Assembly (NCBI RefSeq): GCF_023502345.1
Contig: NZ_JAMFLX010000003.1
Location: 186,001 to 250,000 of the forward strand
Direction: 5' to 3'
DNA: 64,000 nt
DNA from: Parendozoicomonas callyspongiae
GTDB taxonomy: Bacteria; Pseudomonadota; Gammaproteobacteria; Pseudomonadales; Endozoicomonadaceae
Shown here piece after piece: positions 8,653 through 19,591 of this stretch. A program made the position numbers and the translations under genes. The notes beneath the pieces were generated by a model. The model worked only from the letters and a program-made list of their open reading frames with translations, had not been told where the DNA came from and searched no databases. The stretch's first letter is position 1. Every line of letters starts with the position of its first letter.

Positions 8653-10032
8653 ATGCCCTACGATTTCGACCCCCTTGGCTACAACAACACAGCGCCAGCC
8701 AAACCTGGTGAACGCCGGATTCTTTCTGTCAGCGATCTGAACCGCCAGGCCAAACGTCTGCTGGAAGTCTCTTTTCCATCAATATGGGTTGAGGGAGAGC
8801 TGTCCAATATTGCCCGCCCGAGATCCGGACACTGGTATTTCACCCTGAAGGATGCCAATGCCCAGGTACGATGCGCCATGTTCCGTAACGCCAATATGCG
8901 GATCAGGTTTCAGCCTTCAGAGGGACAGCAGGTACTGATTCGGGCCAAAGTCAGCCTTTACGAGGGCCGGGGTGACTACCAGCTGATTGCCGAGCATATG
9001 GAGGAAGCTGGAGCCGGTGCCCTGCAAAGAGCCTTCGAAGAGCTTAAAAACAAACTGGCACGGGAAGGCTTGTTCGACAGTGAACTAAAGAAGCCTCTGC
9101 CCAGCATGCCTTCTCATATAGCAGTCATCACTTCCCCTACTGGTGCGGCCATCCAAGATATTCTGACCGTTTTTAAGAGGCGCTATCCAGCACTTCGTAT
9201 TACGGTTATTCCAACCGCTGTGCAGGGGCAGGAAGCGGCCGCCCAGATCGTTCACGCCCTCTCACTTGCGGCACAGTTGCCCGATCTTGATGCCATCATC
9301 ACCGGCAGGGGTGGCGGCTCAATGGAAGACCTATGGCCCTTCAACGAAGAAGTCGTTGCCAGGGCAATCGCAGCCTGCCCGATTCCTATTGTCAGCGCTG
9401 TTGGCCATGAAGTGGATTTCACCATCGCCGATTTTGTCGCTGATTACCGCGCTCCCACACCTTCAGCAGCTGCCGAAGTCCTCAGCCCTGACCAGCAGGA
9501 ACTGAGCAATATTGTGACTGGATACCAAAGCCTGCTGGAACGGCATATTCAGAATCGACTGAACCAGCATCAGCAGCAACTGACTCATTTGCGCAACCGT
9601 CTGCGTCATCCAGGCGAACGCCTGCGAGAGCAGAGCCAGCGCCTGGATGATCTTGATATCCGGTTACGGCAGGCTATCCAGAACAAACTCCACAGGGATA
9701 GGGCCAGCTTGACCCAAAACAGGGAACAGCTTTTCCAGCACTCCCCTTCCAGTACCTTAAAACGTCTGGAAACACTGCAACAGCAGCTGGAGCAGAGATT
9801 AAAACAATCAATTAACACCAACATCTCTCGTCTGCGTCAGAAGCTGGCTAACAGCGCAGGAAAGCTAAACGCCATCAGTCCCCTGGCAACTCTCCAAAGG
9901 GGCTATGCCATTGTTCAGGATGAAGAGGGTAAAGTTGTCACCGAAAGTCAGCAGGTTGCCCCCGGCGACAGGGTTCGTGCCCGCCTGGCCAAAGGCGAGC
10001 TACTGTGCACTGTGGAAGAATCTCATAGCTGA
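8653..10032 (+). CDS. xseA: Exodeoxyribonuclease VII large subunit
   Basis: A 459-residue protein; with XseB it degrades single-stranded DNA from either end in repair. The N-terminal OB-fold contains ISVWEGELSN-like IWVEGELSN and [10 protein letters not shown]. The catalytic region has [30 protein letters not shown] and [28 protein letters not shown] elements. A long coiled-coil helix (about 290-400) precedes the C-terminal strand LQRGYAIV. Divergent from guaB, the common gammaproteobacterial order. AGGAG lies ~16 nt upstream of the ATG, farther than ideal, but the protein start matches the family. Confidence 0.96.
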   Translation: MPYDFDPLGYNNTAPAKPGERRILSVSDLNRQAKRLLEVSFPSIWVEGELSNIARPRSGHWYFTLKDANAQVRCAMFRNANMRIRFQPSEGQQVLIRAKVSLYEGRGDYQLIAEHMEEAGAGALQRAFEELKNKLAREGLFDSELKKPLPSMPSHIAVITSPTGAAIQDILTVFKRRYPALRITVIPTAVQGQEAAAQIVHALSLAAQLPDLDAIITGRGGGSMEDLWPFNEEVVARAIAACPIPIVSAVGHEVDFTIADFVADYRAPTPSAAAEVLSPDQQELSNIVTGYQSLLERHIQNRLNQHQQQLTHLRNRLRHPGERLREQSQRLDDLDIRLRQAIQNKLHRDRASLTQNREQLFQHSPSSTLKRLETLQQQLEQRLKQSINTNISRLRQKLANSAGKLNAISPLATLQRGYAIVQDEEGKVVTESQQVAPGDRVRARLAKGELLCTVEESHS

Positions 10033-10095
10033 GCTGGCACTTTTGTTCTGATCCACTAGGCTTTTGCGACCTATGACAGGGATCAAAGCTCAGCT

Positions 10096-10980
10096 GTGAG
10101 TCGAATAATACACTCAGCATTTTTAACCATTATTTTTTGGGGTATCTGGGCGGCTGCTTCCGGAGCTGAGCAGGTACCTGATTCGGCAGATTTAGAACAA
10201 ATACCCTTTTCAGAACTCCCTCAGGATGACCAGCCTCTTGCTCACCTTCTGGATGCGCAAATTCCACCTCCCCTGGAAGCAGCGTATTTCTCACTTGATG
10301 CAAAAATCCGTGAGCTTGAGCATGAACCTTCGACCAGGGAAAAAGCCGTCTCAACATTGTCTGTCATGTTGCTGGACCTACTCTTTGAAGTCGTCCACCA
10401 GTGGTCACTGCAAAGCTATAGCCCTGAGTATTACTACCGGGATAGCGCCCCACCCGACCTGCCTGAATCGCTCTCACGTTATACCAGGCTATTTCTGTCA
10501 ACAGTCAAGGATCACCATGTTCCTGTTGCACTGAGCGGACTGCTTAGCTGGGCGGGAATGTACGGAGGCAATCTGCCAAATATTTCCGGTAATGATTTCT
10601 ATCACCGCCTGGGGGTCATGGCAGGCCTTACCGCAGCAGGATACTTTCTGCTGGGCAAACGGACTATTACCATGGGGGAGACAAAAGATTCGTGGAAGAA
10701 ATCATTTCTCAGGCTTCTGTCTACCCGAGAAGCTCTGCTCCTCAGGGATACACCTGAACACGATAAGGGTCGAAACTATTTTATGGCAGCGGTTGAGCTG
10801 GATTATGCAAAAACAATATTGCAGACAACAATTATTTCAATGATGACATTCTGGAATATTGCCACCCGCTTCCAGCATCAGGCAGAACTGAATGACTTAA
10901 AACTCAGCTTGAGAATGGCAAGAGATCGTTTGCAGGGAAGTAACAAAACTGAAAACACGGAAGAACATATTCAGGACTGA
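10096..10980 (+). CDS. Orphan exported/membrane protein, unknown function
   Basis: A 294-residue protein starting at GTG. It begins with a signal-peptide-like stretch (SAFLTIIFWGIWAAASGAEQ). A soluble segment is followed by hydrophobic stretches around LSGLLSWAGMYGG and GVMAGLTAAGYFLLG, a charged region, a further moderately hydrophobic helix (TILQTTIISMMTFWNIATRF) and a coiled-coil-like C-terminus. I recognise no domain. It lies 63 bp after xseA on the same strand and faces der. A weak inverted repeat overlaps its end. Role unknown, probably inner membrane or periplasm. Confidence 0.7.
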   Translation: MSRIIHSAFLTIIFWGIWAAASGAEQVPDSADLEQIPFSELPQDDQPLAHLLDAQIPPPLEAAYFSLDAKIRELEHEPSTREKAVSTLSVMLLDLLFEVVHQWSLQSYSPEYYYRDSAPPDLPESLSRYTRLFLSTVKDHHVPVALSGLLSWAGMYGGNLPNISGNDFYHRLGVMAGLTAAGYFLLGKRTITMGETKDSWKKSFLRLLSTREALLLRDTPEHDKGRNYFMAAVELDYAKTILQTTIISMMTFWNIATRFQHQAELNDLKLSLRMARDRLQGSNKTENTEEHIQD

Positions 10981-11000
10981 GCTGAAAACCCAGTCCTGAA
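10970..11000. terminator. Hairpin between convergent genes
   Basis: A 10-bp perfect stem (10970-10979 with 10991-11000, TTCAGGACTG/CAGTCCTGAA) and an 11-nt loop. It covers the stop of the upstream plus-strand gene and lies just after der. There is no clear U-tract, so terminator function is only plausible. Confidence 0.4.
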
Positions 11001-11010
11001 ATGGGAAGCC

Positions 11011-12486
11011 CTAGATAGTACGAGCCTTATTCTTCAGCTTCTTCATATTTGGCTTAGAAGCTTTCTTACCTTTATCAACCTTGCCTCCGCGCTTCTGAAC
11101 CTTAACATCACGCATGATTTTCTGTTTTTTCTTTGAGTTCTGTTCCTTGCGGGGGTTCTTGCGTTCGGCAAAGGGGTTCTCGCTTCCCTTGAACTCAATG
11201 CGAAGCGGTGTACCCATCAACTTAAGCACCTTGCGATAGGTGTTCTCAAGGTATCGCTTGTACGACCCAGGCACAGCATCGATCTGATTACCATGAACAA
11301 CCAGCAGCGGCGGATTATGTCCACCCAGGTGACAGTAACGCAGCTTGATTCTGCGGCCACGTGCCATAGGTGGCTGGTGGGAAGCCACAGCATCTTCCAG
11401 AATGCGGGTCAGCTGGTTAGAGGTCCATCGTGCGGTTGCAGATTCATAAGCTTCTTCAACAGACTCATACAGGTGACCAACATTGGTACCATGCATAGCT
11501 GAGATAAAGTGGATACGGGCGAAATCAACAAAGCCCAGACGACGATCCAGCTCGCTTTTCACATCTGCCTTGTCATCAGCCGTCATGCCGTCCCATTTGT
11601 TAACAGCAATAACGAGAGAACGACCACTTTCCAGAACAAAACCAAGCAGGTGCAGATCCTGTTCCACAATACCTTCGCGGGCATCCAGAACCAGAATCAC
11701 AACATTGGAGTCTTCCATGGCCTGCAGGGTTTTGATAACCGAGAATTTCTCTACAGTTTCATGTACCTTGCCACGACGACGAACACCGGCGGTATCAATC
11801 AGGGTGTAACGCTGCTCAAAGCGCTCGTAAGGAATATAGATACTGTCACGGGTTGTACCGGCCTGGTCGTATACAACCACCCGTTCTTCACCCAGCATCC
11901 GGTTAACCAGTGTCGACTTACCAACATTTGGACGACCGACAATGGCCATCTTGATACCGGCTTCTTCTTTTTCCTGCTCTGTTTCTTCTTCCTGCTCTGG
12001 AAAATCTTCCAGAACCAGATCAACCAGCTGGCGTACACCTTTGCCATGAGCTGCTGCAATATGCAGAGGATCACCCAGACCCATGCCATAAAACTCAGCA
12101 GCCGCACTGTCTGCATCAATGGCATCGGTTTTGTTCATAACCAGCCAGGATTTTTTATGGTTGCGGCGCAGGTGATGAGCAATCATCTCATCGGCCGCAG
12201 TCAGACCGGCACGCGCATCAACCAGAAACAGTACGACATCAGCCTCATCAATCGCCGCCAGGGACTGATCGGCCATATGCGTATCAATTCCCTCTTCATC
12301 ACCGCTGATACCGCCGGTATCAATCACGATGTAGTTGCGATCACCCAGACGCCCCTCACCGTATTTGCGGTCACGGGTCAGGCCGGAGTAATCCGCCACA
12401 AGGGCATCCCGGGAGCGGGTGAGTCGGTTAAACAGCGTGGACTTGCCCACGTTGGGACGCCCTACCAGGGCGATAACAGGAAGCAT
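11011..12486 (-). CDS. der: Ribosome-assembly GTPase Der (EngA)
   Basis: A 491-residue protein with two tandem GTPase domains. Each has a P-loop GRPNVGKST (residues ~8-16 and ~184-192), DTGG or DTAG switch II motifs, and NKTD or NKWD base-recognition motifs. A KH-like domain follows, with a very basic C-terminal tail rich in Lys/Arg. It acts in 50S subunit maturation. Last gene of the hisS-yfgM-bamB-der run; this neighbourhood with bamB is conserved in gammaproteobacteria. Confidence 0.98.
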   Translation of the reverse strand: MLPVIALVGRPNVGKSTLFNRLTRSRDALVADYSGLTRDRKYGEGRLGDRNYIVIDTGGISGDEEGIDTHMADQSLAAIDEADVVLFLVDARAGLTAADEMIAHHLRRNHKKSWLVMNKTDAIDADSAAAEFYGMGLGDPLHIAAAHGKGVRQLVDLVLEDFPEQEEETEQEKEEAGIKMAIVGRPNVGKSTLVNRMLGEERVVVYDQAGTTRDSIYIPYERFEQRYTLIDTAGVRRRGKVHETVEKFSVIKTLQAMEDSNVVILVLDAREGIVEQDLHLLGFVLESGRSLVIAVNKWDGMTADDKADVKSELDRRLGFVDFARIHFISAMHGTNVGHLYESVEEAYESATARWTSNQLTRILEDAVASHQPPMARGRRIKLRYCHLGGHNPPLLVVHGNQIDAVPGSYKRYLENTYRKVLKLMGTPLRIEFKGSENPFAERKNPRKEQNSKKKQKIMRDVKVQKRGGKVDKGKKASKPNMKKLKNKARTI

Positions 12487-12616
12487 TCGTTATCTATCCA
12501 AAAATCACTTCTAAGAGACGAACCTTATCGGTTTTCTTTGCCATAAAGCCCGTCTGAAAAACAGCAAACGGCCACCTTACGGCAGCCGTCCATGACACAA
12601 TACTATTTCGGGTCTG

Positions 12617-13786
12617 TTATTTCAGCTTAAGCGCTGCCAGATTGCCCTTGTTGGTGTAGACATAAATCGTGTCACCAACAACCAGAGGACTGGAGCGCAC
12701 ACCGGAGGAATCAACCTTACCGCGGCCAACAATACGACCATCCACCTGCGAAACAACGTGCAGGTAGCCTTCAAAATCACCTGCCACAACATAGTTGTTA
12801 ACAGCTGCGGGACCAGAAAGACTTCGATGTTCCAGTTCCTTCTGACTCCATACAACAGAGCCGGTACGCTGATCGACTGCAGACAGGACACTGTCAGCGT
12901 CGCTCATATAAATATTACCGAAACCTTCTGTCAAACCCTGGTAGCTTGAAGCTTCACGCACCCACTGCAGGCGCCCACTGGCAGGATCAAGTGCAACCAC
13001 ATTGCCCTGATAGCTCACCATGTAAACTGCGTCTTCTGCAACCATTGGCGTGCTGTCGACATCCACCATACGCTCAAGCTCGGAGGTGCCTTTCGGTACA
13101 GCAACGCGGCTGTCCCACAGCATGGAGCCGGTACGAACGTTATAGGCCCGTGCTTCACCACTGGCGAAACCGGCAAACACGACCCCTTTCTCAACTGCAG
13201 GTGTGGAGGTACCACGCAAAGTCAGTACCGGCTGGAGGATTTCCTGCAGCCAGACAGGCTCACCGGTTTTCGCATCCAGACCTGCAACTTTGGAGTCGAT
13301 AGTCTGAACAACAACAATACCATCAGCAGCCTGTGGCGCAGCCAGCACTTCACTGGTCACAGGAGCTTCCCAGACCTGGGTTCCATCAGTTGCATTCAGA
13401 GCAACAACGTAGCCGTCACGGGTACCAACCAGAACCAGACCTTCACCGAAGCCTGTTCCACCACCGATGCGGCGATCAAGGTCGATTTTCCAGATCTCTT
13501 TACCGGTATTGCGATCAAGTGCTGCAACCTGTCCTGACGCTCCCGCAATATAAACCTGATCGTTATCTACCACAGGAGCAAGACGCAGCCAGGATTCTCC
13601 TTGACCATCACCAACTCCACGGCTCCATACCTCCGAAACCTTCACCTCTTCCTTGAACTCAGGAAGCGGGTTGGGTTTTACGGCTTCTTCCCCATCACGG
13701 CTACAGCCAGCAAGGCCCACCAGAGCCAGGCCGAGCACAGCGGAGAAAAGGAATCTCGTTTTTCGAGCGACGGGACTGTGCATCAC
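12617..13786 (-). CDS. bamB: Outer-membrane assembly lipoprotein BamB
   Basis: A ~389-residue lipoprotein with signal peptide and lipobox (VGLAGC). The mature part is an eight-bladed beta-propeller of PQQ-like repeats, visible as recurring ALDRNTGKEIW, ALNATDGTQVWE and ALDPASGRLQWV strands. It is part of the BAM complex that inserts outer-membrane beta-barrels. The start reads GTG-ATG; the ATG three bases downstream (13783) is an equally good start. It lies 3 bp after yfgM, so translation may be coupled. Confidence 0.96.
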   Translation of the reverse strand: MMHSPVARKTRFLFSAVLGLALVGLAGCSRDGEEAVKPNPLPEFKEEVKVSEVWSRGVGDGQGESWLRLAPVVDNDQVYIAGASGQVAALDRNTGKEIWKIDLDRRIGGGTGFGEGLVLVGTRDGYVVALNATDGTQVWEAPVTSEVLAAPQAADGIVVVQTIDSKVAGLDAKTGEPVWLQEILQPVLTLRGTSTPAVEKGVVFAGFASGEARAYNVRTGSMLWDSRVAVPKGTSELERMVDVDSTPMVAEDAVYMVSYQGNVVALDPASGRLQWVREASSYQGLTEGFGNIYMSDADSVLSAVDQRTGSVVWSQKELEHRSLSGPAAVNNYVVAGDFEGYLHVVSQVDGRIVGRGKVDSSGVRSSPLVVGDTIYVYTNKGNLAALKLK

Positions 13787-13789
13787 TTG

Positions 13790-14464
13790 TTATTCTTCCT
13801 TAGCTTGGGCCAGATCATCCAGCTTCAGGGTGACCAGAGGCCGGGGTTCACCATTCTCCGTGGCAATGTCGGCAGACAGCTGATAGGCCTGACGGGCCTC
13901 ATCACGGCGTCCCAGTGCCAGAAGAACATCGCCTTTCACTTCCTCATAGGATGCTTTGAAAGCCCCTGGCTGGTCAATCTGATTGAGCACATCCAGAGCT
14001 TCCTTTTCGGTATCGCCAGGCTGGGCCAGAAGGACTCGAGCCAGGCGCATACGGGTAACAATGCCGATTTCACGGTTGGGCTTCTGCCGCAGCACCCACT
14101 CCAGCTGCTCGCGGGCAACATCCAGATTACCGGCTTCTACAGCTTTGCTGGCTTTCAGAAGCGCACCGAATTGAGTGTAAACGGTATCCTGATGATCTTC
14201 CTTCAGAGTGTTCAGAAGGTTATCAAAAGATGCCTGCTGATCAGCAGTAAATGGCTGACCGGGCTGAGCCAGGGTAAGATCCATCAGCTCCTGGTAAAGG
14301 CCTGAAGAAACCTGTGCCTGCTCCAGCTTGTAGTTTTTCCAGGCTTTCCAGCCATAAACCGACCCCAGTGAAAGGACCACCCCCAGCAGAATGGCAGAGC
14401 CATAATCCTTCCAGAACTGTTTGAGGGCCGCGACCTGTTCCTCTTCGGTACGCAAACTATCCAC
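13790..14464 (-). CDS. yfgM: YfgM-family tetratricopeptide membrane protein
   Basis: Product of 224 residues: a cytosolic N-terminus (DSLRTEEEQVAALKQFWKDYG), one transmembrane helix (SAILLGVVLSLGSVYGW), then periplasmic TPR-like helices. In E. coli YfgM associates with SecYEG and PpiD to help periplasmic chaperone traffic. I chose the GTG at 14464 over an ATG 63 nt upstream because AGGAG stands 6 nt before it and the resulting start matches the family. Sits between hisS and bamB as usual. Confidence 0.88.
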   Translation of the reverse strand: MDSLRTEEEQVAALKQFWKDYGSAILLGVVLSLGSVYGWKAWKNYKLEQAQVSSGLYQELMDLTLAQPGQPFTADQQASFDNLLNTLKEDHQDTVYTQFGALLKASKAVEAGNLDVAREQLEWVLRQKPNREIGIVTRMRLARVLLAQPGDTEKEALDVLNQIDQPGAFKASYEEVKGDVLLALGRRDEARQAYQLSADIATENGEPRPLVTLKLDDLAQAKEE

Positions 14465-14587
14465 TCTGAACTCCTGAGTTCTCTTATACAGCGAAGATAC
14501 CGTCTTTATGTCCCCACAGGACGGCATCTTCCCAAACCTTTTACGGCTGCATTTTTTTAGCTCAAGGCTGATTTATCCAGCTCAGGG

Positions 14588-15874
14588 CTACTTGATCAGC
14601 CTGCCAACACGGCCATCTTCTGCCACCAGCTCCTCGAAGGAGCAGGTCACCTGAGGCTCGTCACTGCGCAGGGATTTCACGGTCACCTTATCATCACGCA
14701 TCTCATCTTCACCGATAATCAGCGCAATTTCAGCACCAGAGCGATCCGCACGTTTCATCTGCCCCTTGAAGCTGCCACCACCACAGTTCACCAGCAGGCG
14801 AATTTCAGGACACTGTTCCCTGATTCGCTCAGCCAGCACCATGGAATATGCTTCGACATCACCAAAGGTAACAAGTGCCACATCGACATGAGTTCGCACA
14901 GATTCCGGCACCAGATCACAGGCTTCCAGCAGCAGAACCAGACGCTCCATACCCATGGCAAAACCACAGGCTACGTTAGGCTTACCGCCCAGCTGCTCAA
15001 TCAGGCCATCATAGCGGCCGCCGGCACAAACCGTACCCTGAGCCCCAAGTGCTGAAGTCACCCATTCAAACACGGTTCGATTATAGTAATCCAGTCCGCG
15101 AACCAGACGCTGGTTTACTTCGTAAGCCACACCCGCCTTGTCCAGAATGGCGCAGATGCGCTCAAAGTGATCTCTGGACTCATCATCAAGGTACTCATGC
15201 AGCAGGGGTGCATTTTCCAATACCTTCTGGGTGCTCTCGCTCTTACTGTCCAGAACACGCAGCGGATTAGTATACATACGCTTCTGGCTGTCAGCGTCCA
15301 GAGCATCCTTATGCTGCTCCAGATAAGCCACCAGGGCTTCGCGATATTTTTTACGAGACTCTGGCTGACCAAGGGAGTTCAGCTGCAGGGTCACATGCTT
15401 GTCCAGACCCAGCTTTTTCCACAGGGCCCAGGTCATCAGGATCAGTTCCGCATCAATGTCCGGACCAGACATGCCAAAGGTTTCTACGCTGACCTGATGG
15501 AACTGGCGATAGCGGCCTTTCTGGGGGCGCTCATAGCGGAACATTGGTCCGGCCGTCCACAGACGATGAGTCTGGTTATGGAACAGACCATGCTGAAGTC
15601 CAGCGCGCACACAGCATGCTGTCGCTTCAGGGCGCAGGGTCAGGCTGTCGTCATTACGATCGGAAAAGGTGTACATTTCCTTTTCCACGATATCGGTATG
15701 CTCACCAATGCCACGTGCAAACAGGTTGGTGTATTCAACGATGGGTACACGAATTTCCCGGTAACCGTACCGGGAGAGGATATGGCGGACATTGTCTTCC
15801 AGCCAGGACCATACCGGTGTCTGCTCTGGGAGAATGTCATTCATGCCGCGAATGGCTTGCAGCTGTTTCGCCAA
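14588..15874 (-). CDS. hisS: Histidyl-tRNA synthetase
   Basis: A 428-residue class II aminoacyl-tRNA synthetase. It shows the N-terminal [12 protein letters not shown] signature, [14 protein letters not shown] (motif 2 region), [12 protein letters not shown] and GFAMGMERL (motif 3), the histidine-specific [16 protein letters not shown] segment, and a C-terminal anticodon-binding domain. It charges tRNA-His. In most gammaproteobacteria ispG lies directly upstream; here only 70 bp separate hisS from rodZ and ispG is absent. Confidence 0.98.
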   Translation of the reverse strand: MAKQLQAIRGMNDILPEQTPVWSWLEDNVRHILSRYGYREIRVPIVEYTNLFARGIGEHTDIVEKEMYTFSDRNDDSLTLRPEATACCVRAGLQHGLFHNQTHRLWTAGPMFRYERPQKGRYRQFHQVSVETFGMSGPDIDAELILMTWALWKKLGLDKHVTLQLNSLGQPESRKKYREALVAYLEQHKDALDADSQKRMYTNPLRVLDSKSESTQKVLENAPLLHEYLDDESRDHFERICAILDKAGVAYEVNQRLVRGLDYYNRTVFEWVTSALGAQGTVCAGGRYDGLIEQLGGKPNVACGFAMGMERLVLLLEACDLVPESVRTHVDVALVTFGDVEAYSMVLAERIREQCPEIRLLVNCGGGSFKGQMKRADRSGAEIALIIGEDEMRDDKVTVKSLRSDEPQVTCSFEELVAEDGRVGRLIK

Positions 15875-15944
15875 CTTACTGTCCTTCTAAACGATAACTT
15901 TGTGATGCCCCAATAACGGGCAAAAGCAACAGGCAGACGCCGGG

Positions 15945-16892
15945 CTAGCCCAGCGTCAAACGACCAATCTTACTGCCGGATGCGGAAAAATTCACCTTTA
16001 CAGGCTCACCATTAAAGCGAACACCTGCCACTGCACCGACATTTCCGAATTTGATTTTGAGGGGAGCAGCACCAGTCAGGCTTAATTCACTCGCGCCGGT
16101 TTTGATGCCTGAGAACAGGATCCGTTCATTAACATCTCTCACTTCGACCCAGCAATCACCAGTAAACTGAACCAGCAATTGATCTTCCTGAACAGCAGGT
16201 TCTTCAGTCGCTGAAACAATCTCAACAGGGGTTTCTAGCTCTAGAACAACAATCTCAGCGGGAGCTTCTGGCTCTATAGCTACAGCAGGTTCAACAGGAA
16301 CAGGCAGTTCTTCTTCCTCAATTTCTGCTTCATCAACCTCTGGGGCAGGAATCACATCTGCTGTATTTGACAGTTCAGGGGTTGGAGCGGCTTCCGGCTC
16401 TTCATCCGGAGCAACAGTTTCAGCAACAGGTGCTGGAGGCATATCGTCCTGATCACTGTTACCCAGCCACCAGTAAACACTGCCACCCACAAAACCAAGG
16501 ATTAAAATAATGGAGATAATGATCAGCCACTTACTGCCGGATGGACCATGGGTTTCCAGTGGCTTTTCCTGAAGGAGGCGGGCAACCTGTTCATCAGCCT
16601 GAACTGTTTCACCAAACAGGTCGAGAATATCATTCTCGTCCAGCTCCATCAGGCGGGCATAGCTGCGCAGATAGCCCCGGGTAAATGCTGTACCCGGCAA
16701 CTGATCATAGTGACAAGCTTCAAGAGCCTGCAGGTATTTGATAGAGATCTTCAGCCGGTCAGAAACCTGTTCAAGGGTCATCCCCTTTTCAAGGCGGGCG
16801 GCGGCCAGAGTTTCTCCGGCTCGTTGAAAGTGCTCGTCGGCAGCGCTGTCTTTAGCAGAACCGCCTTCGGCAGGTATTTCTTCTTCACTCAT
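15945..16892 (-). CDS. rodZ: Cell-shape protein RodZ
   Basis: A 315-residue bitopic protein. The N-terminal Cro/CI-type helix-turn-helix (GMTLEQVSDRLKISIKYLQALE, GYLRSYARLM) binds MreB. One transmembrane helix (LIIISIILILGFVGGSVYWWL) follows, then a long Pro/Glu/Ala-rich periplasmic linker and a C-terminal DUF4115 beta domain (FTGDCWVEVRDVN). It supports rod shape. It overlaps pilF by 8 nt, implying translational coupling. Confidence 0.93.
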   Translation of the reverse strand: MSEEEIPAEGGSAKDSAADEHFQRAGETLAAARLEKGMTLEQVSDRLKISIKYLQALEACHYDQLPGTAFTRGYLRSYARLMELDENDILDLFGETVQADEQVARLLQEKPLETHGPSGSKWLIIISIILILGFVGGSVYWWLGNSDQDDMPPAPVAETVAPDEEPEAAPTPELSNTADVIPAPEVDEAEIEEEELPVPVEPAVAIEPEAPAEIVVLELETPVEIVSATEEPAVQEDQLLVQFTGDCWVEVRDVNERILFSGIKTGASELSLTGAAPLKIKFGNVGAVAGVRFNGEPVKVNFSASGSKIGRLTLG

Positions 16893-17664
16893 TCCGCAAT
16901 GAAGCCTGATATTTCCGATATTCCTGGGAACCAGGATACAGCCTGGTCAACTTATCAGCGTTTTCATCGAGAGCCTCCCGGTCCCTGAGAGCCTGGGCAA
17001 TTTGAATACCCAGCCAGAGACTGCGAGCCGTTGGACGGCCGGATCGAGCAAGATTCTGATAGTTTTTATAATACCTCTCGGCATCGACATAATTACGCTT
17101 GTCCAGAGATAGCTGGGCCATTTCCAGACTGGCGCGAGGCAAATTGTTATCGAGACGAAGAGCTCGCTGAAAGTTCTTCTCCGCCTCTTTTACATCCTTG
17201 ACCTTTAGAGCAACAAAGCCGAGGTTTTCAAAAGTCCGGCTGCGTTGTTCGTAATAAATATCCTCTGTCACCTTCTCAAACTGAATACGGGCTTCTTTAT
17301 GCCGATCCAGTTCGTAGAGAAGCACACCGTAATTATTACGAACATCCGAAGCATCGGAATCAATCCGTAATGAACGCTTGAAGTTTTTCTCTGCCAGGGT
17401 GTATTCCCCCTGTGCCTGATAAACAACTCCAAGCATCCCGTAAGCGCGTGCAGAATTTTTATTGACCTTCAGGATTTCTTCCAGTCGGCTGATAGCCCTA
17501 GCGGGATACCCCTTCTGTAAAAAACCATGAGCGATCTCAAGGTTCTTCTGCTCATACACCACTGGGTCCTTGATCTTTTTCTTATCCGGCAAAGTGCTGA
17601 CACAACCAGACAACAGAGTCAGAATCACGGCCAGTAAAAGCGCATTGCGTTTACAGGTTTTCAT
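16885..17664 (-). CDS. pilF: Type IV pilus assembly lipoprotein PilF/PilW
   Basis: A 259-residue lipoprotein with lipobox LLSGC and about six TPR repeats (for example YGMLGVVYQAQGEYTLAEKN and FENLGFVALKVKDVKEAEKN). In Pseudomonas PilF is the pilotin that moves the PilQ secretin to the outer membrane. Sits between rlmN and rodZ as in related genomes. A pilin gene elsewhere in the window (40554-41009) agrees with a type IV pilus in this organism. Confidence 0.9.
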   Translation of the reverse strand: MKTCKRNALLLAVILTLLSGCVSTLPDKKKIKDPVVYEQKNLEIAHGFLQKGYPARAISRLEEILKVNKNSARAYGMLGVVYQAQGEYTLAEKNFKRSLRIDSDASDVRNNYGVLLYELDRHKEARIQFEKVTEDIYYEQRSRTFENLGFVALKVKDVKEAEKNFQRALRLDNNLPRASLEMAQLSLDKRNYVDAERYYKNYQNLARSGRPTARSLWLGIQIAQALRDREALDENADKLTRLYPGSQEYRKYQASLRNE

Positions 17665-17676
17665 TTAATCCGTTTT

Positions 17677-18840
17677 TTATGAAGCCTTTTCAACAATTCT
17701 AACAGCTTCTACCTGTTCTTTGCGCTGCTCTTTACGCTGCTCTTCGCGTAAAGCTTCGTAACGGGCACTGCGGCGAGTCTTATCTTTGATAGCTCCCACC
17801 AGCTGACCACAGGCAGCATCAATATCATCACCGCGGGTCTTTCGTACAACCGTATTAAAGCCGGCTTCCATCAAAGCAGTCTGGAACCTCCGAATTGCAT
17901 TATTGCTCGGACGCTCATACCCCGAATGAGGGAATGGGTTGAAGGGTATCAGGTTAATCTTGCAGGGTACATCCTTCAAGAGCTTGATAAGCTGCTTTGC
18001 ATGCTCAGGCTGTTCATTAATTCCGGCCAGCATGGTGTATTCAATGGTCACCACACGGTGGTTATCCGGCAGGCTGATCATGTAGGCATCAATAGCCTCC
18101 AGCAGATCTTTCAGATTGTAACGCTTGTTAATCGGCACCAGCTCGTTACGCAGCTCATTGTTAGGTGCATGAAGGGAAACAGCCAGAGAGACATCTGTGC
18201 GACCAATCATCTGATGCATGGCTGGCACCACACCTGATGTGCTCAGGGTCACCCGACGCTTGGACAGGCCGTAACCAAAGTCGTCCATCATCAGGGCCAT
18301 GGAATTCATGACATTTTCAAAGTTCAGCAGCGGCTCGCCCATACCCATCATCACCACATTGGTGATAGCACGGTCTTTCTTGGCAGGAACACTGCCGAAA
18401 GATTTGGCCGCGATCCAGACCTGCCCGATAATCTCGGCAGCGGTCAGATCGGAGTTAAAGCCCTGCTTACCGGTGGAGCAAAAGCTGCAGTCAAGTGCAC
18501 AACCAGCCTGGGAGGAAACACACAGAGTGCCACGACCACCATCTGGAATATAAACGGTTTCTACACAGCTGCCGCTGGCCACTCGCACAACCCACTTACG
18601 GGTACCATCTTCGGAAATATCACAGGATACAATTTCCGGCCCGCGAATCTCGGCAACCTCTTTCAACTTGGCGCGCAACACCTTGCTGACATTGGTCATC
18701 TCGTCGAAATTATCGACGCCGAAGTGATGGATCCACTTCATAATCTGCTGGGCACGAAAAGGTTTCTCGCCAATTTCCTTAAAGAACTCGGCAAGCTGTT
18801 CCTTCGTCAGTCCAAGCAGATTGGTTTTCTCTACAGCCAT
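17677..18840 (-). CDS. rlmN: Dual-specificity 23S rRNA/tRNA methyltransferase RlmN
   Basis: A 387-residue radical SAM enzyme that methylates C2 of A2503 in 23S rRNA and A37 in some tRNAs. The iron-sulfur motif is C114-ALD-C118-SF-C121. Other family marks are [27 protein letters not shown] and the methyl-carrying Cys region IDAACGQL near the C-terminus. A Lys/Arg/Glu-rich tail ([11 protein letters not shown]) is longer than usual. It depends on Fe-S assembly, provided by the isc operon nearby. It is 12 bp upstream of pilF. Confidence 0.97.
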   Translation of the reverse strand: MAVEKTNLLGLTKEQLAEFFKEIGEKPFRAQQIMKWIHHFGVDNFDEMTNVSKVLRAKLKEVAEIRGPEIVSCDISEDGTRKWVVRVASGSCVETVYIPDGGRGTLCVSSQAGCALDCSFCSTGKQGFNSDLTAAEIIGQVWIAAKSFGSVPAKKDRAITNVVMMGMGEPLLNFENVMNSMALMMDDFGYGLSKRRVTLSTSGVVPAMHQMIGRTDVSLAVSLHAPNNELRNELVPINKRYNLKDLLEAIDAYMISLPDNHRVVTIEYTMLAGINEQPEHAKQLIKLLKDVPCKINLIPFNPFPHSGYERPSNNAIRRFQTALMEAGFNTVVRKTRGDDIDAACGQLVGAIKDKTRRSARYEALREEQRKEQRKEQVEAVRIVEKAS

Positions 18841-18886
18841 TGATCACATCACCTCGGAATCAAATCCGCGCTCGCTTCAACTGTAA

Positions 18887-19318
18887 TCAGCGAGTGCGGG
18901 GACAGATCTCTCCATCCTGGAAGAAATAGGCCACTTCCCGGGCCGCCGATGCAGGAGAGTCAGAACCATGCACGGCATTTTCATCAATAGTTTGGGCAAA
19001 ATCGGCACGGATAGTGCCAGGGGCGGCTTCTTTCGGGTTGGTTGCACCCATCAGTTCACGATGAGCGGCAACGGCATTTTCCCCTTCCAGAACCGACACC
19101 ACGACAGGACCTGATGTCATAAATGCCACCAGATCTTCAAAAAATGGCCTGCCTTTGTGTTCAGCGTAAAAGCCTTCAGCCTTTTCCTGAGACAGGTGCA
19201 ACATTTTGGCACCCAGAATATTCAGGCCGGCTTTTTCGAAACGGCTGTAAATTTTGCCAATAACATTCTTGGCAACAGCGTCTGGTTTAATAATGGACAG
19301 TGTACGCTCTACGGCCAT
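18887..19318 (-). CDS. ndk: Nucleoside diphosphate kinase
   Basis: A 143-residue protein that transfers the terminal phosphate from ATP to other (d)NDPs. The active site NAVHGSDS contains the phosphorylated His (H117). The conserved start is [12 protein letters not shown]. First gene of the ndk-rlmN-pilF-rodZ-hisS-yfgM-bamB-der run. Length and sequence are fully typical. Confidence 0.98.
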   Translation of the reverse strand: MAVERTLSIIKPDAVAKNVIGKIYSRFEKAGLNILGAKMLHLSQEKAEGFYAEHKGRPFFEDLVAFMTSGPVVVSVLEGENAVAAHRELMGATNPKEAAPGTIRADFAQTIDENAVHGSDSPASAAREVAYFFQDGEICPRTR

Positions 19319-19591
19319 CTGAAACTCTCCTGACTTATGCTTGTAAAACCGATACCTCGGTTACATTTTTTATGTAGCATTTGCCCGCTTATAGCTGTTT
19401 GAAGCAAGCTACATTGTTATGTTCGCTTTCCCCTCCCGGAAACACACCATTTCCGCAAGAAAGGGAGATTTCAACAGCCCTGGAGCCAAAGAAAGCCCCA
19501 AGTAACCGTGGCCGGGATTCTAACCGAACCCCGAACCATTAGCGAGCATACGTCAAGAGAGTATGATTACGAATTCAATTCGTAATATTAA
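19319..19591. other. Intergenic region between ndk and gpt
   Basis: Presumably carries the ndk promoter. The only structure I see is a near-perfect palindrome at 19566-19586 (10-bp arms ATTACGAATT/AATTCGTAAT, 1-nt centre) just after gpt. It has no U-tract. No gene found. Confidence 0.4.

Noticed and set aside
11509..12546. A 345-codon open frame on the plus strand
   Set aside because: Antisense to der.
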